From: Bacteroides sp. | GTDB lineage: Bacteria > Bacteroidota > Bacteroidia > Bacteroidales > Bacteroidaceae | Assembly (NCBI RefSeq): GCF_030151085.1 | Contig: NZ_JASLER010000091.1 | Span: forward strand, 41,105-105,104 | Direction: 5' to 3' | DNA length: 64,000 nucleotides | Part shown: positions 35,256 through 43,456 of the stretch, one piece after another | Position numbering within the stretch: position 1 is the first letter of the stretch | Layout: each line of letters begins with the position of its first letter | Notes under the pieces: generated by a model | The model's input: the letters and a program-made list of their open reading frames with translations, nothing else | Told to the model about the DNA's origin: nothing | The model's database searches: none | Position numbers and translations under genes: made by a program

Positions 35256-36527
35256 ATGGACGATAAATGGAATGCACTGGAAAAGTATAACCTTTGGAAT
35301 GGAAACTTCTACAAATTAGGTTTCATACGTACTTCCTATACCAATAGGGTTCAAGCTTTCATCGGCAACAAATTGGTCAAAGTACTTATCGGGCAACGCC
35401 GTTCAGGCAAAAGTTATATTCTAAGGCAAATTGCTTCCTGTTTAATAACCGAACGAAGCATCCATCCGGACAATATCTTATATATCAATAAAGAATACCT
35501 GGAATTCGATTTCATCGACAACTATAAAGAACTTGAACAGCTATATCAACTTTATCGGGAGAAGCGGAAACCACAAGGGAAAGTGTATTTATTTATAGAC
35601 GAAATACAAACCATAGAGGGTTGGGAACGCTTTGTCAATTCCCATTCTCAGGATTTTGTCGAAGAATGCGAACTCTTTATTAGTGGTTCAAACTCAAAAA
35701 TGCTTTCCAGCGAACTGGCTACATTACTGTCCGGACGCTATGTGGAGTTTCACATCTTCCCATATAGCTATATGGAATACTTGCAGGTTACAAGAGAAGA
35801 GAAAGCCCGTTCTACTTACTTGTCCTATCTGAAAGGAGGAGGATTACCCGAATTATATAACCTCACGGATATGGAATCGCAAAAGCAATATGTGGCTTCT
35901 GTAAAAGATACCATACTCTTGCGCGACATCGTACAACGTAAACTTATTCGCGATGTCCGGCTCTTGGACGCTCTTTTCATCTATTTAGTGAACAACGCCT
36001 CCAACCTGTTCTCTATTCAGAATGTGATGAACTTCTTTAAATCAAAAAACAGAAAAGTATCATACGACACAGTGTCAAACTACCTCGGTTATATAGAAGA
36101 AGCCCTTCTTGCCTACAAAGTAGAACGTTACAATATAAAGGGCAAGGAGGTATTGGCAAATAATTGCAAGTATTATTTGAATGATCTTGCATTTAAAAAC
36201 TTTCTCTATCCTGGCTATGCCTACGGAATAGGCTATTTATTAGAAAATGCCATCTATCTTGAATTAGTGAGAAAAGGGTTCCAAGTTTATGTAGGAATCT
36301 TCCGCGACAAAGAAGTCGATTTCGTTGCGATAAAGGACGACCGAGTAATCTATATCCAGGCAACCTATATGCTCGAGGATGAGAATACCAAAGAACGAGA
36401 GTATGCTCCACTCCTATCTATCCCTGATAGCTATGAAAAATACGTCGTTTCTATGGACGAAGTTCTTCTTCCATCCCTTGAAGGTGTACGCCACATTCAA
36501 GCATGGAACTTGCCGGAGGAACTATAG
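35256..36527 (+). CDS. AAA ATPase with C-terminal DUF4143
   Basis: A 423-aa protein of the large archaeal/bacterial ATPase group. Walker A is G-Q-R-R-S-G-K-S (residues 46-53), Walker B is V-Y-L-F-I-D-E-I-Q, and I-S-G-S-N-S-K-M gives the sensor region. The C-terminal half has the DUF4143 layout with Y-L-E-N-A-I-Y-L-E-L and a nuclease-like end (K-E-V-D-F-V-A-I). Such genes are often patchily distributed and found in accessory DNA; their function is unclear. It stands alone downstream of a complex palindromic element that overlaps its start codon. Confidence 0.88.
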   Translation: MDDKWNALEKYNLWNGNFYKLGFIRTSYTNRVQAFIGNKLVKVLIGQRRSGKSYILRQIASCLITERSIHPDNILYINKEYLEFDFIDNYKELEQLYQLYREKRKPQGKVYLFIDEIQTIEGWERFVNSHSQDFVEECELFISGSNSKMLSSELATLLSGRYVEFHIFPYSYMEYLQVTREEKARSTYLSYLKGGGLPELYNLTDMESQKQYVASVKDTILLRDIVQRKLIRDVRLLDALFIYLVNNASNLFSIQNVMNFFKSKNRKVSYDTVSNYLGYIEEALLAYKVERYNIKGKEVLANNCKYYLNDLAFKNFLYPGYAYGIGYLLENAIYLELVRKGFQVYVGIFRDKEVDFVAIKDDRVIYIQATYMLEDENTKEREYAPLLSIPDSYEKYVVSMDEVLLPSLEGVRHIQAWNLPEEL

Positions 36528-36535
36528 AACTCTAG

Positions 36536-36609
36536 AATTTACATTTTGTCATTTTGTATTTTTAATCGTCTGAGAATGTCCTATTCTCAGGCAATGCCTC
36601 ATGTAAATT
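36536..36609. terminator. Nested stem-loop after the ATPase gene
   Basis: AATTTACAT (36536-36544) pairs with ATGTAAATT (36601-36609), enclosing a tight stem CTGAGAAT-gtcct-ATTCTCAG (36570-36590). It begins 9 nt after the ATPase stop. There is no strong T-tract, so it may act as a 3' end structure or a weak terminator. Confidence 0.5.
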
Positions 36610-36712
36610 GAAATAAAAGAACGAAAATCGCTATATATCAGTAGTACAGCTTAATACAAGAATACATACTTATCTAATAAATTAAAAACAGCTTCTGATA
36701 TTGCCAGTCTTT

Positions 36713-36833
36713 AGTTCCTCACCGGGGAACAATCTGTTCGGCACCGAGGAACTAACAGTTTCTCTACGGGGAACAAACATCATGTCGGCGACATATTAAC
36801 TTCTTGTCGTTACGAAGTTAATAGTTTGCCGAC
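36713..36833. repeat. Cluster of hairpin-forming repeats in a 546-nt gap
   Basis: The gap 36528-37073 has no gene. Part of it holds words AGTTCCTCACCGGGGAAC, TTCGGCACCGAGGAAC and TTTCTCTACGGGGAAC, which are near copies and partly self-complementary. A second hairpin follows, with arm 36784-36803 pairing with 36814-36833 (GTCGGCGACATATTAACTTC against its near complement). This is similar in style, not in sequence, to the element at 6249-6386. The rest of the gap is AT-rich with only the promoter at 37037-37068. Confidence 0.6.
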
Positions 36834-37036
36834 ACGATATTAACTTTTTCCAACCCAATTCTGCATAAAAGAAGTATATTATACAGAGAATCCGAATTAA
36901 TATTCCTACTTTTATAGAATCTGTTTCTATTTAGTGTTCTTCAGAAAATTACAATGTTACAAAATAGAGTATTTTAATGACTTTATAACACAATATAAGT
37001 CGCTTTACAAACTTTTCAAATTTACATTTGCAAATA

Positions 37037-37068
37037 TTTGCAATTCCAAATAGCAAACACTACCTTTG
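37037..37068 (+). promoter_or_regulatory. Promoter for the TPR/HTH regulator, near-leaderless
   Basis: TTTG (37037-37040) and TACCTTTG (37061-37068) are 20 nt apart. The only sensible start codon is at 37074, 5 nt after the -7 box, so transcription should begin at or next to the ATG. Two ATTTGCAA words (about 37026-37043) overlap the -33 region and could be an operator. Confidence 0.6.
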
Positions 37069-37073
37069 TAAAT

Positions 37074-38825
37074 ATGAAGACAAGTTTACATTTGATTCTG
37101 CTTCTATGTGCCCTACTCTCTCTATTCGCCTGTGGACACAAACCTTATCCACACTCACTAATTATTGCGGACAGTTTATCAAGTGTCAATGCCGATAGTG
37201 CCATTGCGTTGCTAAATAGCCTGAAAGAGGAAATGAGGAATGCTCCCGAGGCTACACAAATGTATTATCGGTTGCTTTGTATCAAGGCGAATGATAAGGC
37301 GTACATACTTCATACTTCAGACAGCTTAATACTTCCCGTTCTACATTATTATATAGATGCAAATGACGAGCAACATTTACCAGAAGCATATTACTATGCA
37401 GGACGAGTATATAGAGATTTGGGAGACGCGCCACAGGCTTTGGGATACTTTGAAAAAGCAATAGAAGTATCGCCCAAAGATGGAGGATATGCACTAAAAA
37501 GCAAGATTTACAGCCAAATGGGAACACTGTTTGACTATCAAGACATGTATGCAGAAGCTTCAGATACGTATAAAAAAGGAGGACAATGTGATAGCATAAT
37601 AAGAGATAGCATCAGCATGATTTACAATTTTAGAGATATGGCCAATATGAACATTGGATTAAATAGACAAGACCGTGCATTATCCTATTTCAAGAAGGCG
37701 AATCAATTAAGCCTACAACTTGGGCGGACAGACTTGTTTAATATGGTTCAAAGCCAACTTGCCTCTTTTTATATAGACCTACAAGAATACGATTCAGCCC
37801 GAATAGCTTTACAAAATGCATTAAAAGATATCATACTACCCGACAAAAGTGCCATTTACAGTATTTCTGCCCGTTTTTATGATGCAACCAACAATACAGA
37901 TTCTGCCGTTTGGTATTATAACGAACTGTTAGATTTCGGTTCCGTTTATGCAAAAAGGACTGCCTACCGCAAATTATTGGAACTTGCAATCAAACAAAAT
38001 GATAAAAAACAAGCCTCTGAATATCTTTACGGGTATCTTTTGTATGTCGATTCCATACAAAAGCTTACCCAGACCGAAACCGTTCAACGCATGCACTCTC
38101 TTTACAACTACCAATTAAGAGAAAAGGAGAATTTACAATTGAAGGCAGAAAACCACAATAACATACTTTGGCTTTGGAGCATTAGCGGAGGACTTATCAT
38201 AGTTATGTTGTCTTTCATTGCTTACAGTCAATACAACAAACGGAGAAATTTAGAACTGAAACAACAATTAGAGAAACTCCGCATAATAGAAAAAGAAAAT
38301 CAAGAAAAAATTCTATTCCTCGAGAGACATAAATCTCAAAAAGAGGAATTAGAAAAGAGTCTCGCAGATATAAATACCCATGAAGACAACATACAAGAAA
38401 GACAAGTAGGACAAAGAATTGAATTGCTCAATCACATAATGCAGCAAAAAACAATAGAAAATGAGCAAGAAAAAGAAGCTAAAGAATATTTATTCAATTC
38501 CGATTTGTACAAACAACTTCAAGAGCGAATTAACTCCGCACGTGGCGAAGCCTATATCGCTTCCGAAGAATGGGTGTTACTGAAAGAACTTACCTCTCCT
38601 GCCTTCCCAACTTTCTTCGAAAGACTATACTCGCTACATACCCCCAATGATAACGAGTTGCACGTTTGTATGCTTCTCAAACTCCAATTCCGTCCGGCAG
38701 ATATAGCACGATTGCTCCAGCTTAAACCCGAAAGCATTTCTTCTATCCGAAAGCGGCTTTATCGGAAAGTGACAGGCAACAATGGAAACCCGGAAATGTG
38801 GGATAAGATTATACACTCATTATAA
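37074..38825 (+). CDS. Membrane-tethered TPR protein with C-terminal HTH, putative regulator
   Basis: A 583-aa protein. The N terminus is a lipoprotein-type signal (L-S-L-F-A-C, C20). TPR repeats follow to about residue 340 (for example Y-Y-A-G-R-V-Y-R-D-L-G-D-A-P-Q-A). A single membrane segment lies at about 363-383, then a long charged coiled coil (390-490), and a C-terminal LuxR-like helix-turn-helix (about 532-575, with R-P-A-D-I-A-R-L-L-Q). This would place TPRs in the periplasm and a DNA-binding domain in the cytoplasm. It directly precedes the DUF3244/radical SAM cluster and is a likely local regulator. The binding target is not known. Confidence 0.82.
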   Translation: MKTSLHLILLLCALLSLFACGHKPYPHSLIIADSLSSVNADSAIALLNSLKEEMRNAPEATQMYYRLLCIKANDKAYILHTSDSLILPVLHYYIDANDEQHLPEAYYYAGRVYRDLGDAPQALGYFEKAIEVSPKDGGYALKSKIYSQMGTLFDYQDMYAEASDTYKKGGQCDSIIRDSISMIYNFRDMANMNIGLNRQDRALSYFKKANQLSLQLGRTDLFNMVQSQLASFYIDLQEYDSARIALQNALKDIILPDKSAIYSISARFYDATNNTDSAVWYYNELLDFGSVYAKRTAYRKLLELAIKQNDKKQASEYLYGYLLYVDSIQKLTQTETVQRMHSLYNYQLREKENLQLKAENHNNILWLWSISGGLIIVMLSFIAYSQYNKRRNLELKQQLEKLRIIEKENQEKILFLERHKSQKEELEKSLADINTHEDNIQERQVGQRIELLNHIMQQKTIENEQEKEAKEYLFNSDLYKQLQERINSARGEAYIASEEWVLLKELTSPAFPTFFERLYSLHTPNDNELHVCMLLKLQFRPADIARLLQLKPESISSIRKRLYRKVTGNNGNPEMWDKIIHSL

Positions 38826-38862
38826 ATCTCTTAACTACTCAATAACATTCTCAATCTATCTA

Positions 38863-38934
38863 TGCACATACAATTGCGCAGTCTATGCGCATAATTTTGC
38901 ACACAAAAAGGAGGAGTGCACACAACTCTGCACA
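38863..38934 (+). promoter_or_regulatory. Array of six TGC[A/G]CA hexamers
   Basis: Hexamers start at 38863, 38875, 38886, 38898, 38917 and 38929. The steps are 12, 11, 12, 19 and 12 bp, close to helical phasing. Four read TGCACA and two TGCGCA. The array ends 20 bp before the -33 box of the promoter at 38955-38985 and so looks like an activator-binding region for the DUF3244/maturase operon. Confidence 0.6.
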
Positions 38935-38954
38935 TACATCTAAAGACAAAACCC

Positions 38955-38985
38955 TTTGATAAAATCCCATTTGTTTTCAACTTTG
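38955..38985 (+). promoter_or_regulatory. Promoter of the DUF3244 / radical SAM operon
   Basis: TTTG (38955-38958) and CAACTTTG (38978-38985) are 19 nt apart; the -7 box differs from TAnnTTTG only in its first base. The DUF3244 start codon is 22 nt further on. Confidence 0.55.
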
Positions 38986-39007
38986 TAGCAACAAAAAATA
39001 AAATCAG

Positions 39008-39370
39008 ATGAAAACGAAGTATTTATTATTAATTTTGGGCGTATTCTTTTGTATAGGCATTAAAGCTACAGAAAGGGAAATAATCCTAAATAACTGTACA
39101 AACAAAGAAAATCGGGCACATGATAAACGTTCCATCTCTATGGTGCCTACTGCTACTATCGATGGAAATACGATACGTATCTATACAGATATAGCAGTAG
39201 AAGAAATTCAGGTGAAAGTGGAGGATGAAAATGGGAATGTCATCTACGCAAATAGTAACATGACATATTCCAAACTCCATTTATTCGAAATAAGTAGTTT
39301 AGAACAAGGAGAATATACTCTCGAAATAACCATAGGTGATGAAAACTATTATGGTATTTTTTGCAAATAA
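39008..39370 (+). CDS. DUF3244-family secreted small protein
   Basis: A 120-aa protein with a signal peptide (basic K-T-K then a hydrophobic run to about residue 20, ending I-K-A-T). The mature part has the DUF3244 beta-sandwich pattern: I-D-G-N-T-I-R-I-Y, V-K-V-E-D-E-N-G-N-V-I-Y and a last Y-T-L-E-I. DUF3244 proteins are short exported proteins of Bacteroides, often next to TPR regulators, with unknown function. It may be the first gene of the peptide cluster. Confidence 0.8.
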   Translation: MKTKYLLLILGVFFCIGIKATEREIILNNCTNKENRAHDKRSISMVPTATIDGNTIRIYTDIAVEEIQVKVEDENGNVIYANSNMTYSKLHLFEISSLEQGEYTLEITIGDENYYGIFCK

Positions 39371-39442
39371 ACGTTGTTTACAAAAAATATTAAGAAGAAA
39401 TATCTAACAAAACGAACATTTTTCCAAACAACATTATAAGGA

Positions 39443-39461
39443 ATCAGTGCTTTGCACTGAT
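39443..39461 (+). promoter_or_regulatory. Perfect 8-bp hairpin before the maturase gene
   Basis: ATCAGTGC-ttt-GCACTGAT forms a tight stem 24 nt before the radical SAM start codon, in a 115-nt gap. No T-tract follows, so it is more likely an mRNA processing, stabilising or regulatory structure than a terminator. Confidence 0.5.
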
Positions 39462-39485
39462 AGCCTACAATAAGTCTATAATACT

Positions 39486-40853
39486 ATGAATTTACTAAGA
39501 GTGTCATCTTATATTATATTAGTCGAATTAGCAGATAAAAAAACGATGTTGATTCACGGATATAGTGGTGCAATAGATATTGTTACCTCTGATATAGCCA
39601 ATCTTTTACAGCAAGAAAATATCCAAGCTATCATACAGCAAGGGGAAGACACCGTGAAAATTTTGCAAAGAAGAGGATATTTAACTTTAAAAACAAAAGA
39701 AGAAGAATATGCATATGTCGAACGCATGGCATTAGCCTTACATAAAAGGGATAGTTTAATAAAAAATTCTTTCACAATAGTCGTTACATATAATTGTAAT
39801 TTTAGATGTCCATATTGTTTTGAGAAAAACTCAATATTAGAGGATAAACGCTCAGCTTGCTTTACACCAGAGATGGTAGATAAAGCTTACCTGTTTATTA
39901 AAGATATTCAACCAAATGAGAATCTACGTGCAAAACAAATTGTTCTTTTTGGTGGTGAGCCACTATTAAAAGAAAATAAAGATATTGTCTCATATATCAT
40001 AGAAAAAGGAAAATTGTTGAATTTTACTTTTAGTGCTATTACAAACGGATATGATTTAGAAGCTTATTTTGATTTACTTGCTCCCAATAGTATTAACCAT
40101 GTGCAAATAACAATCGACGGTACCGAGACAATGCATAATTCAAAAAGAATACATTTCCAAGGAGTACCAACATTCAAAAAAATAGTAACGAATATAGGAG
40201 AAGCCCTTAAAAGAGATATTTCAGTTACTGTTCGTTTCAATACAGACAAAAAGAATTTTGACGAATTAGAAGATTTAGAAAAACTTTTTAATGAAATGCA
40301 CTATACGGACAATCCACATTTCATTATTGACTCAGCACGTTTAATAAACTATGAAAAGCATTCAGCGCAAGATAATGTTCACAATTTCCTCACTCCCGAA
40401 GAATTTATAAATAAACATAGTCAATTAAACTTTAAATATGGATGCCATGATTTCGGTGCGTATGATATGATTTATAGCTCGATAATCAAGCAGGTTCCAA
40501 TCCAATACAGACCTACTTTTTGTGGAGCGCAGACAGGAAGTTATGTATTAGATCCACTTGGGAAAATATACACGTGTTGGGATTTGGTTGGCAAAAAAGA
40601 CTTTCAAATAGGAGATTATTCATCACAACCTACGCAATGGAATACTGAGATGTTAAACCAATGGAGAAAAAATGATATTACTCAATACGCTAGTTGCAGC
40701 ACATGTAAATGTGCCTTACTCTGCGGTGGAGGGTGTTTAGCACATAATTTGGACAAGCATAAGTGTACCCACATGTTGAATATCATAAACTATGCAGCTC
40801 ATAGAGCATATAACAAATTCAAATCTAAAAGTAAAGTGTATGAAAGAGAATGA
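39486..40853 (+). CDS. Radical SAM/SPASM peptide maturase
   Basis: A 455-aa enzyme. The N-terminal 95 residues resemble the substrate-recognition region of peptide maturases. The radical SAM cluster motif is C104-x3-C108-x2-C111 (N-C-N-F-R-C-P-Y-C-F), followed by F-G-G-E-P. The C-terminal SPASM domain has C346 and C364 and then a dense Cys set (C-S-T-C-K-C-A-L-L-C-G-G-G-C and a last C about 424) for two auxiliary 4Fe-4S clusters. Relatives form thioether or carbon-carbon links in RiPP precursors or oxidise sulfatases. The Cys-rich peptide overlapping its 3' end is the obvious substrate. Base composition is markedly AT-rich. Confidence 0.9.
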   Translation: MNLLRVSSYIILVELADKKTMLIHGYSGAIDIVTSDIANLLQQENIQAIIQQGEDTVKILQRRGYLTLKTKEEEYAYVERMALALHKRDSLIKNSFTIVVTYNCNFRCPYCFEKNSILEDKRSACFTPEMVDKAYLFIKDIQPNENLRAKQIVLFGGEPLLKENKDIVSYIIEKGKLLNFTFSAITNGYDLEAYFDLLAPNSINHVQITIDGTETMHNSKRIHFQGVPTFKKIVTNIGEALKRDISVTVRFNTDKKNFDELEDLEKLFNEMHYTDNPHFIIDSARLINYEKHSAQDNVHNFLTPEEFINKHSQLNFKYGCHDFGAYDMIYSSIIKQVPIQYRPTFCGAQTGSYVLDPLGKIYTCWDLVGKKDFQIGDYSSQPTQWNTEMLNQWRKNDITQYASCSTCKCALLCGGGCLAHNLDKHKCTHMLNIINYAAHRAYNKFKSKSKVYERE

Positions 40854-41055
40854 AAAAGAGGACAAAGTAGTTGCCCTTAACAAAGAATTACCGGAATTCT
40901 TTGTTGAAGAACTGGAACAAAGATTAGAAACTGATCCTTTAATGTTATCAGGTGTATTTAATTTGCAGTCAGAGGCATTTGGTTGCATTGGGCAGTCAAC
41001 CTGCAACGGTGATGGAGGCTGTACAGACAAGTCTCACTGTGGCATACAATGGTAG
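40840..41055 (+). CDS. Cys-rich RiPP precursor peptide candidate
   Basis: A 71-aa peptide whose ATG (40840) lies inside the maturase gene, a 14-nt overlap. Residues 1-46 form a charged, leader-like part with L-P-E-F-F-V-E-E-L-E-Q-R-L-E-T-D-P-L. The C-terminal part reads CIGQSTCNGDGGCTDKSHC from residue 49, so cysteines 49, 55, 61 and 67 are exactly six residues apart, and G-I-Q-W follows. No double-glycine cleavage site is obvious. Thioether formation by the maturase is a reasonable expectation, though not shown. An intrinsic terminator lies 6 nt downstream, consistent with high expression of the peptide. Confidence 0.82.
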   Translation: MKENEKEDKVVALNKELPEFFVEELEQRLETDPLMLSGVFNLQSEAFGCIGQSTCNGDGGCTDKSHCGIQW

Positions 41056-41060
41056 TAAAG

Positions 41061-41104
41061 AAGCAAGAGTGTGGAATGTTATAGTTCCATACTTTTGCTT
41101 TTTA
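41061..41104 (+). terminator. Intrinsic terminator after the peptide gene
   Basis: AAGCAAGAGTGTGGAA (41061-41076), an 8-nt loop and TTCCATACTTTTGCTT (41085-41100) form a 16-bp RNA stem with two G-U pairs, followed by TTTATTT. It separates the peptide gene from the barrel gene and probably gives partial termination, with less read-through to the downstream genes. Confidence 0.8.
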
Positions 41105-41129
41105 TTTCTCAATCATCAAACTCTACAAT

Positions 41130-43448
41130 ATGATAAAACAGATTATAGGACTTATATTAGTGTGTATACTACCCAATATAGCTCAAGCACAAATTCTAAA
41201 GATCAAAGGGCAAATTGTGGATGAAGCGAATGTTCCAATTTCTTCTGCAACCATTCAATGCTTTGATGCCAAAGGTACACTACAAGGTGGAGCTGTAAGT
41301 AATAATAAAGGCAATTTTACATGTACAGTTAACAACAAAGGCGAGCAATACAGATTATTAATAACATTTGTAGGTTTTCAAAAATATGAATTTTCTTTTC
41401 GAACTAATAACAGTGATATTAATTTAGGAAATATCGCATTAACCACCAAGAACAATCAATTAAGTGACGTAATCATAACAGCTAACCAAACTATACGAAA
41501 AGATGACAAAATCATGATCTTTCCTTCTAAAGAACAAATACGCCATGCCTACGATGGATACTCTGCTCTAGCCATGATGATGATTTCCCGTCTCAATGTA
41601 GATATTTATAATAAAACAGTTACTACGAGATCAGGAGAAACTTTATTATGCATAAATGGTAGAGAAGTAAAAACAGAAGAAGTGACAATTCTAAATCCTA
41701 AAGATATAATCCGCGTGGATTTCTATGAGAACCATCATCCTGAATATCCGTTAGCATCTTCTGTTATTGACTATATTGTCGTAAAACACGATCATGGTGG
41801 AGCTGGCAACATCAGTATCAATGAAAACTTAAATCAAGTTAACGGAATGGATATGGCTCATATCAGATTCTATCACAAAAAATCGGAATTTACATTGTAT
41901 GCAAATGGCAATTACAACCATTATAGTCCTCATCGAGGCGAAGAAATTACAACCAATTTTAGATTCCCCAATGAAACTATAACCAACAATACTTATTCCA
42001 TGCCATCTCCTATTCACAAAAATGGAATAAATACGATGATGTCTTATTTATACCAAGGAGTAAAAGACCAATTCTGTATCAGTATCAATCTTCATAATGA
42101 GCATAATTCTAATAAAAGAAATAGCCAACAGAAATATAGCAATAAATCCGAAAATCTACTTGTAAAAGACCTTTCTCATACAGATGACATATCACCTGCA
42201 ATACAATTTTATTATAAACACAGTTTCGAAAAAGGACGTATGTTCAGAGCCACCCTGTACGGTAGTTATAATAAAACAACAGTAGAAAGACGCTATCAAG
42301 CTTTTGCAGATAAAGAAGTGATGACTGATTACATTTCGCTAAATAAAGATAATTTCTATAAGTTCAATCCCACACTCTTTTATGTTCATCCAATTCAAGA
42401 ACACTCCTTATTTGCTGACTTTAAATATAATCATAAACAAACATCCAATGTATATACGGAAGGTAATAACAAATACAACAATAAACTAACAAATGGGCAA
42501 GGTATTATTACCATAGGTGACAATTTAAGAATAAAGAAAATCGCATCGCTAACTTTGCAATTAGCAGATAGAATGGTCTATATAAATAATGGGAAAACAT
42601 CTTCTTTCCAACACTACTTTTCCCCCTCCCTATTTACTAATTTCAATTTACCTAAAAATAATACAATTCGTTTAATGGCATCTTTAGGAGTTTATGATCC
42701 GGAGATGCGTTACTATAATAGTGCAGAACAGAGAATTGATCAGTACCAAATACTAATGGGTAATCCGAATCTAGTCACAAGTACAACTTTTTCTACTGAA
42801 ATTTCATATAATAAGGCTACCAAATGGGGAAACTTTAGTTATTTCATGTCTTATAATCGTGATGAAAAAAATATATTCGAACAAGTTAATTATGACTCCA
42901 ACAAAAATGTATTCATTCATACTTATCAAAATGGAGGTACTTTCACACGCTTTATATCAAATGTAGAGTTTCAATTTAAGCTTATTCCTAACAAATTAAC
43001 TTGGATGATTAGTGGCGAATATGATTACTATAGCGAGAATGACTGGGAAAAGCAAACAATCAATGAACTCTTAGGTTCCACCCAAATAACTCTCATGCAA
43101 AAAGGTTTTAACGCTTCTCTATCTGCTACTACTCCTATCAAACAACTATATAGAGGGCAATTTATTACACATCCTTTCTCCTTAAAAATAGATGCTGGTT
43201 ATAATTATAAACAATGGCATTTTGGTATGAACATACGAAATCCATTTTTCAATGCACCTATGAAAGTAAAATATACAACAAATGATTATTCAAAAGTAGG
43301 AAGAACTTATTTTCCACGTATTCAAGACAATGTATTTGCAGTAAGTATCAATTATCGATTTAACTTCGGACAAAAACATCAATTCCAGTCTGTTCCAATG
43401 GATAATACACGTGATTCTGGAATACTGAAAGCTAACAGTAACAATTAA
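41130..43448 (+). CDS. Outer-membrane beta-barrel protein, TonB-receptor-like
   Basis: A 772-aa exported protein: signal peptide ending A-Q-A, a carboxypeptidase-regulatory-like domain (about 22-105, I-K-G-Q-I-V-D-E), a reduced plug-like region (about 110-215, with L-N-V-D-I-Y-N-K and L-C-I-N-G-R-E-V) and a barrel of alternating aromatic strands to about residue 755. It resembles the TonB-dependent receptor-like proteins of Bacteroidetes without the SusC signature, and is shorter than SusC. No TonB box is clear. In this cluster it could export or import the modified peptide; that is inference. Base composition is AT-rich like its neighbours. Confidence 0.8.
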   Translation: MIKQIIGLILVCILPNIAQAQILKIKGQIVDEANVPISSATIQCFDAKGTLQGGAVSNNKGNFTCTVNNKGEQYRLLITFVGFQKYEFSFRTNNSDINLGNIALTTKNNQLSDVIITANQTIRKDDKIMIFPSKEQIRHAYDGYSALAMMMISRLNVDIYNKTVTTRSGETLLCINGREVKTEEVTILNPKDIIRVDFYENHHPEYPLASSVIDYIVVKHDHGGAGNISINENLNQVNGMDMAHIRFYHKKSEFTLYANGNYNHYSPHRGEEITTNFRFPNETITNNTYSMPSPIHKNGINTMMSYLYQGVKDQFCISINLHNEHNSNKRNSQQKYSNKSENLLVKDLSHTDDISPAIQFYYKHSFEKGRMFRATLYGSYNKTTVERRYQAFADKEVMTDYISLNKDNFYKFNPTLFYVHPIQEHSLFADFKYNHKQTSNVYTEGNNKYNNKLTNGQGIITIGDNLRIKKIASLTLQLADRMVYINNGKTSSFQHYFSPSLFTNFNLPKNNTIRLMASLGVYDPEMRYYNSAEQRIDQYQILMGNPNLVTSTTFSTEISYNKATKWGNFSYFMSYNRDEKNIFEQVNYDSNKNVFIHTYQNGGTFTRFISNVEFQFKLIPNKLTWMISGEYDYYSENDWEKQTINELLGSTQITLMQKGFNASLSATTPIKQLYRGQFITHPFSLKIDAGYNYKQWHFGMNIRNPFFNAPMKVKYTTNDYSKVGRTYFPRIQDNVFAVSINYRFNFGQKHQFQSVPMDNTRDSGILKANSNN

Positions 43449-43456
43449 TATACAAT

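Noticed and set aside
36713..36833. CRISPR-like array
   Set aside because: Repeats are unequal, in mixed orientation and without regular spacers; no cas gene is in the window.
38863..38934. CRISPR or microsatellite origin of the hexamer array
   Set aside because: Units are only 6 bp with variable intervening sequence and sit at a promoter, so regulatory sites fit better.
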